The notes beneath the pieces are model-generated. The model was given only the letters and a program-made list of their open reading frames with translations, had not been told where the DNA came from and ran no database searches. DNA of 64,000 nt from Planctomycetaceae bacterium (lineage in GTDB: Bacteria; Planctomycetota; Planctomycetia; Planctomycetales; Planctomycetaceae): contig JAWKTX010000001.1 in assembly GCA_041398825.1 (NCBI GenBank), positions 868,001 to 932,000 of the forward strand, given 5' to 3'. The translations under genes were made by a program, and so were the position numbers. Shown piece after piece: positions 60,333 through 64,000 of the stretch. The stretch's first letter is position 1, and every line of letters begins with the position of its first letter.

Positions 60333-62489
60333 TTAGCGGCCCTGCCCCGATGCTTCCTGTCGTTTTCGGAATGCTTCCATCATTTCGTCGAGTGTGATCT
60401 TTCCGTCACCGTTCCCGTCAGTCTGGTCGAACGTTTCAGGCCGGCTCGCCTCGTCCTTTGTGATCGCTCCATCCTTGTTCTTATCCTGACGATCAAAGAT
60501 GGCTTTTGGATCGAACCCGCCCCCACCGCCTGGAGCCCCGGATGCGCCTTGTGGTGCGCCCGGTGATGGACCGCCACTTCGGGCACCTTCACCACCTTTT
60601 TCGCCCCGCGGTCGACCACTTCCCATTTCTCCGGGCATTCCAGCCGCCCCCGGCATCGATGGGCCCCCCGCGCCACGCTTTGATCGATCGGGCGTTTCGG
60701 CTTTCGGGCGATTGGCTTCGGCTTCAGTTGACAGGCGATTTTCAAGTTCGCTCAGCTCTTTCGAGAAGTGGGTGCGCGGGCTCATGATGACCATTTCGCC
60801 TTCGGAAATCCCATCCAGGACCTCCATGTATTCATCGTTCGCGTCACCAACTTTAATCTCTCGTCGTTCCGCAGTGGTCTTGCCTGCAACATAGCTGAAG
60901 TAATGACCAGAGAACGAGATGACCGACTGAACGGGAACCTGCAGGACATCTTCTTTTCGGTCTTCGACAATAATGCGAACCTGCGCCGTCATGCCCGGCT
61001 TCAGGCGTCGTACCTTTTCGGTTGAGTCTGTAATTTCAATCACCGCCTGATACTCTTTCAGGTCGGTATTGGGCCAGCTGCCCGGCATGGGCACGGACGA
61101 GACCGTTTGCAATCGGCCGTGATAAGGGTCCCCGGGCAATGCGTCGATCTCAATTTCAACCGGCTGACCAACCATCACGCGGCTAATCTTTGATTCGTGA
61201 ATTCGTGCGTCGATCTTCATCGCATCCAGGTCCGGCAGGTTGATGATCGCCTGACGTTCACGGACACTGGCTCCTTCTTCGATGACGACCGGTTCGCTGC
61301 GGCTGCTCTTTTGGGAGGCGTAAACGACTTCACCGGCCTGAGATGCCACCAGCCGGCTTGCGGCAATCTGTCGCCGGAGCAGTTCAAGCTTTTCCGTTTC
61401 GACGGCTTCGGTCAGTTTGGCCGCTTCCAGGTCAGCCTGAAGCAGCGCCATGGCCGCCTCACCTTCAAGCTTCGCTCGCTGCGTCTCGCGTTTCGTGTCT
61501 TCCGCCAGCTGCTTCAGTTCTTTGACAGTGCGGGTGTAGGTGAACTTTTCCAGAACGTTCAGCTCACCCTTCTTCACGACCAGCTGGATTTCTGACTGCG
61601 TCACCTTAATCCGGGAGCCTTCGAGTACGTTCAGATTGGCATAGCCACGGCGAGCCTGGTCCCGAACACGCTCATAATCTTCCATGTTCATGGCGAGCGC
61701 TTCTTCGTTCTGTTTGATCTCGCCTTTCAGTGTTTCCAGGGCCTGTTGGTACTCACCGCCCTCGGCCAGATACTTTTCGAGGTCCAGTTCTGCGAGAGAT
61801 TCGGCCAGCTCAGCTTTGGCAATATTGCTGGCGTTTGTCGTCTCCTGAATCTGGATGTTCTTCTGCGCCTTTTCCAGATTCGCCTTGGCCGTCGTCAGCT
61901 TAATCTGCTGCTCTTTTTCTTTTTCAACCAGGACGGACGAATCCAGTTCACAGAGAACATCGCCCGCCAGGTAGTCGCCTTTGCGAATTTTCTGGCGGTC
62001 TTCAACGAGGACCTCGGTGAATTCGCCCAAAGTGACGTCGTAGCTTTGTTCTGTTCCGTCGTCAGCAACAACACGCAGTGTCTTGTGCGAATCCGAATCG
62101 ACGTCGACGAATTCTACCACACCGTCGAAGTCTGCGATGACGGGGCCGCTTACGCGACTGCCTTCAGGAACGAGGCTGATAATAGTGGTCGAGCCCTCGA
62201 TCTTGCTGGTCAACGTTGCATTTCGAAGACTGTCGACCGTTCCATTCTCAGTGATCATGATGCGGAACGGGCCTTTTTCCGCCATGCGAAGTATATACCT
62301 GGAACTCAGACTCGCCTCCGACGGGCGAATTGCTGACATCAGGGGTTCTCGAATCGCTGGCACTGAAAAGGCCACGACCGCACCGACAATCAGCATCGAT
62401 ACCACGATCAGCAGCATTGATTTGCCGGAGCGTTGATTCGAATAACGTGTCATAAGCTGGCGAGCGACGACGGTTTTAGGAGGGAGCAT
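60333..62489 (-). CDS. MacA/HlyD-type efflux adaptor with C-terminal EF-hand pair
   Basis: About 718 residues. One membrane anchor (SMLLIVVSMLIVGAVVAFSV), a long coiled-coil hairpin (about 160-350), lipoyl and beta-barrel regions (GQPVEIEIDALPGDPYHGRL, LKPGMTAQVRIIVEDRKEDV) and a MacA-like membrane-proximal end (EVLDGISEGEMVIMSP). The unusual part follows: a linker of Gly/Pro-rich sequence (about 595-660) and two perfect EF-hand loops, DKNKDGAITKDE (about 669-680) and DGNGDGKITLDE (about 691-702). Normal MacA proteins are about 370-400 residues and end before this. The start ATG at 62489 has GAGG nine bases upstream; a GTG at 62504 is the alternative. It links the inner-membrane MacB pair to the TolC-like protein upstream. 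Confidence 0.88.
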   Translation of the reverse strand: MLPPKTVVARQLMTRYSNQRSGKSMLLIVVSMLIVGAVVAFSVPAIREPLMSAIRPSEASLSSRYILRMAEKGPFRIMITENGTVDSLRNATLTSKIEGSTTIISLVPEGSRVSGPVIADFDGVVEFVDVDSDSHKTLRVVADDGTEQSYDVTLGEFTEVLVEDRQKIRKGDYLAGDVLCELDSSVLVEKEKEQQIKLTTAKANLEKAQKNIQIQETTNASNIAKAELAESLAELDLEKYLAEGGEYQQALETLKGEIKQNEEALAMNMEDYERVRDQARRGYANLNVLEGSRIKVTQSEIQLVVKKGELNVLEKFTYTRTVKELKQLAEDTKRETQRAKLEGEAAMALLQADLEAAKLTEAVETEKLELLRRQIAASRLVASQAGEVVYASQKSSRSEPVVIEEGASVRERQAIINLPDLDAMKIDARIHESKISRVMVGQPVEIEIDALPGDPYHGRLQTVSSVPMPGSWPNTDLKEYQAVIEITDSTEKVRRLKPGMTAQVRIIVEDRKEDVLQVPVQSVISFSGHYFSYVAGKTTAERREIKVGDANDEYMEVLDGISEGEMVIMSPRTHFSKELSELENRLSTEAEANRPKAETPDRSKRGAGGPSMPGAAGMPGEMGSGRPRGEKGGEGARSGGPSPGAPQGASGAPGGGGGFDPKAIFDRQDKNKDGAITKDEASRPETFDQTDGNGDGKITLDEMMEAFRKRQEASGQGR

Positions 62490-62555
62490 CCTCTGAGACC
62501 TCACGTTGTTTGGTGATTAGGTTCCGGGAAGGCGGGCCTGAACAGTATTGGGAAC

Positions 62556-64000
62556 CTAAGGATTCGGTATCGGCGGGACAGAACTGAAGTCTGGTGAGCC
62601 TTCAGATTGTACACCATCCATCTTCTGATAAAACCCGTCAGTCCAAACTCCGCGCCGGTCGATTTCCATAATACCCATATCGCGGAACACATTGAGACGG
62701 TTATTTTCGTACGTGACCCAGTCACTCACCAAAGAATTCTGGGCTCCAAGTACCGAATTCAAGGCGTTCAACAGGTTCAGAGCGTTCGTCTGGGCGGCTC
62801 CCTGAGCGGACAACGAGGCGTTGTCGTACTGCAGAGCAGCGTTTCGAACTGTTTGTCTGTCTACCTCAATTCGCTTCTCCTGAACTGTAATCTGACGCCA
62901 GGCCTGGCGAATACTCTGCTTAATCTGGTCTTCCAGCAGCATGTAGGCCCGGCGTTCACGCTGATAATTGATCAGGGCAACGTTGTAGGCATTTCGCTCG
63001 TCCACCATATCCATCGGCGTCTTAAAGTCGATGCCCCCCTGGTAATTGGAGGATTCGCCGCCGGCCCCGGTCTTTGCGGAAAGCCGCAGGTCCATGGTGG
63101 ATTCAAGCCGATTTGCGGCGATTTCAACAGCACGCCGCCTGTCCATAACGCTGGCTCGAGCGTTCATCAGGTCGTGTCGTTGTTCCAGCCCAATCCTCAC
63201 GACTTCTTCGATATCGGGTTTGGGCTCGCCCGACGTCAGCGCGAACCGATTTAACGCGATGGCTTCCACGCGAAGACCCGCCTGCACCACCTGAAGGCTC
63301 TGTGCCGCGCGCTGAAGGTCTTCCCGCAGGGCGAATGCCGCTTTGCGGATGAACTGCATCAGCTTGTCCGCATCCATGCTGACGGAATCGCTCTTGTTGG
63401 CCTGCTTCAGGTACTGCCATGCAGACGGCATCTCCGAGGGTTCCACGGTTCCGTTGTTGTCTGCATCCAGCTTCTGAAGGATCGATTGTGCACTATCGGC
63501 ATTCGCGACTTCCAGGAAAGAATCCAGTGTGGCAGATGCAATGGCAAACTCGCGCTCACTCATTCGGAACAGCCGCAGATCCCTTTCCAGATCCGCCATG
63601 ACTCGCTCGCGCTCACCTTCTGAGATGAAGTATCTGCGTCCGTCTTCTGTCTGCTGCCAGTCGGTTTCTGTGGCCTGCAAAATCTGGCGGATTGGCTCAA
63701 AGTCATTCTGCACCTGTGTCAGGCCCACCTCAAACAGGTGATCTCTGTCGAGCGCCAGTTCTGAGAGGTAGTCTTTCAGGATCTCAACATCAACGGCCGC
63801 GCCGGTGTCTGCCGGCGGCAGAAGCTTTTGCCCCAGAGAAAGCTGAAGCTCACGAAATTCCTTTTCCGCCTGAATCAGTTTCAGGCTGATTAATTCGAAT
63901 GGAGCCAGCAGTGTTTCATCGATCTCAAGTTGTACGTTGGGCGGAAGACCGAGGGTGATCTTCAAATTGTCCAGCTGATCGGCATACTGTCGACGAGAGT
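62556..64000 (-). CDS. TolC-like outer-membrane efflux protein with an internal EF-hand loop (5' end outside window)
   Basis: The frame remains open to the right edge (upstream codons read SRRQYADQLDN before LKITLGLPPN, a TolC-family patch), so the gene starts outside. A TTG at 63965 is therefore not taken as start. At least 481 residues. The second half has the usual TolC-type helices: EQRHDLMNARASVMDRRRAV, LLEDQIKQSIRQAWRQITVQ and ALNLLNALNSVLGAQNSLVS. Inserted in the first half is LDADNNGTVEPSEMP (coding near 63430-63475), a perfect EF-hand loop. It is the first gene of the operon in view, 67 bases upstream of the adaptor, completing a tripartite pump. Confidence 0.88.
   Translation of the reverse strand, partial: SRRQYADQLDNLKITLGLPPNVQLEIDETLLAPFELISLKLIQAEKEFRELQLSLGQKLLPPADTGAAVDVEILKDYLSELALDRDHLFEVGLTQVQNDFEPIRQILQATETDWQQTEDGRRYFISEGERERVMADLERDLRLFRMSEREFAIASATLDSFLEVANADSAQSILQKLDADNNGTVEPSEMPSAWQYLKQANKSDSVSMDADKLMQFIRKAAFALREDLQRAAQSLQVVQAGLRVEAIALNRFALTSGEPKPDIEEVVRIGLEQRHDLMNARASVMDRRRAVEIAANRLESTMDLRLSAKTGAGGESSNYQGGIDFKTPMDMVDERNAYNVALINYQRERRAYMLLEDQIKQSIRQAWRQITVQEKRIEVDRQTVRNAALQYDNASLSAQGAAQTNALNLLNALNSVLGAQNSLVSDWVTYENNRLNVFRDMGIMEIDRRGVWTDGFYQKMDGVQSEGSPDFSSVPPIPNP

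Noticed and set aside
63460..63965. TTG at 63965 as start of the TolC-like gene
   Set aside because: The frame continues upstream to the window edge with a family-typical patch (RQYADQLDN), so the gene is merely cut by the window.
1..64000. CRISPR arrays, tRNA genes, transposases or phage genes
   Set aside because: No regularly spaced repeats, no tRNA T-loop context with a cloverleaf, and no DDE, tyrosine-recombinase or phage structural motifs were seen on either strand.

Overview
The window looks like a chromosome segment from a planctomycete (phylum Planctomycetota). The markers are families concentrated in that group: DUF1549/DUF1553 (PSD1) and DUF1592/DUF1552 cytochrome-type secreted proteins, a secreted sulfatase, long GspK-like and GspJ-like pseudopilins beside a PilB/PilT/PilC core, a cysteine-rich outer-membrane protein and an SHD1-like lipoprotein. 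No tRNA, rRNA, CRISPR array, transposase or phage gene was seen. Species cannot be fixed from what is visible.

Layout. (1) 1-17.7 kb: one type IV pilus / type II secretion-like operon on the + strand: a partial GspE-type ATPase, PilT, PilB, PilC/GspF, four short pseudopilins, then GspJ-like and GspK-like genes, closed by a clear intrinsic terminator at 17.67 kb. (2) 17.9-32.5 kb: mixed genes: MFS transporter, glutathione peroxidase, ABC-F ATPase, an unassigned minus-strand stretch, ArsC-type phosphatase/arsenate reductase, EboE, PSD1 cytochrome protein, DUF445 membrane protein, sulfotransferase and a minus-strand FixJ-like regulator. (3) 32.7-38.8 kb: a very long sensor kinase (propeller, Y_Y_Y, PAS, HisKA, HATPase) overlapping a FixJ-type regulator, then a multi-domain RidA gene. 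(4) 39-43.7 kb: outer-membrane protein, convergent sulfatase, SHD1-like lipoprotein. (5) 43.9-50 kb, minus strand: a DUF4132 protein followed by a giant (about 1655 aa) protein with a propeller-like centre, relatives of the MoxR/vWA-associated conflict systems. A strongly folded element with an intrinsic terminator lies in front of them. (6) 50.4-58 kb: a sialidase fused to a beta-lactamase-type domain (+), and a minus-strand DUF1592-DUF1552-ankyrin cluster. (7) 58.2-64 kb, minus strand: a MacAB-TolC-type efflux operon whose adaptor and outer-membrane factor both carry EF-hand calcium loops; the TolC-like gene runs off the right edge.

The most important caution: from about 8.54 kb to about 38.41 kb every gene is broken by repeated small frame changes while conserved motifs survive in alternating frames. 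Genes on both sides are perfectly open. The block starts and stops inside genes and is about 30 kb long. This is best read as uncorrected long-read sequence bridging two good contigs, not as a pseudogene island. Coordinates, starts and stops inside this block are therefore frame-corrected estimates by eye.
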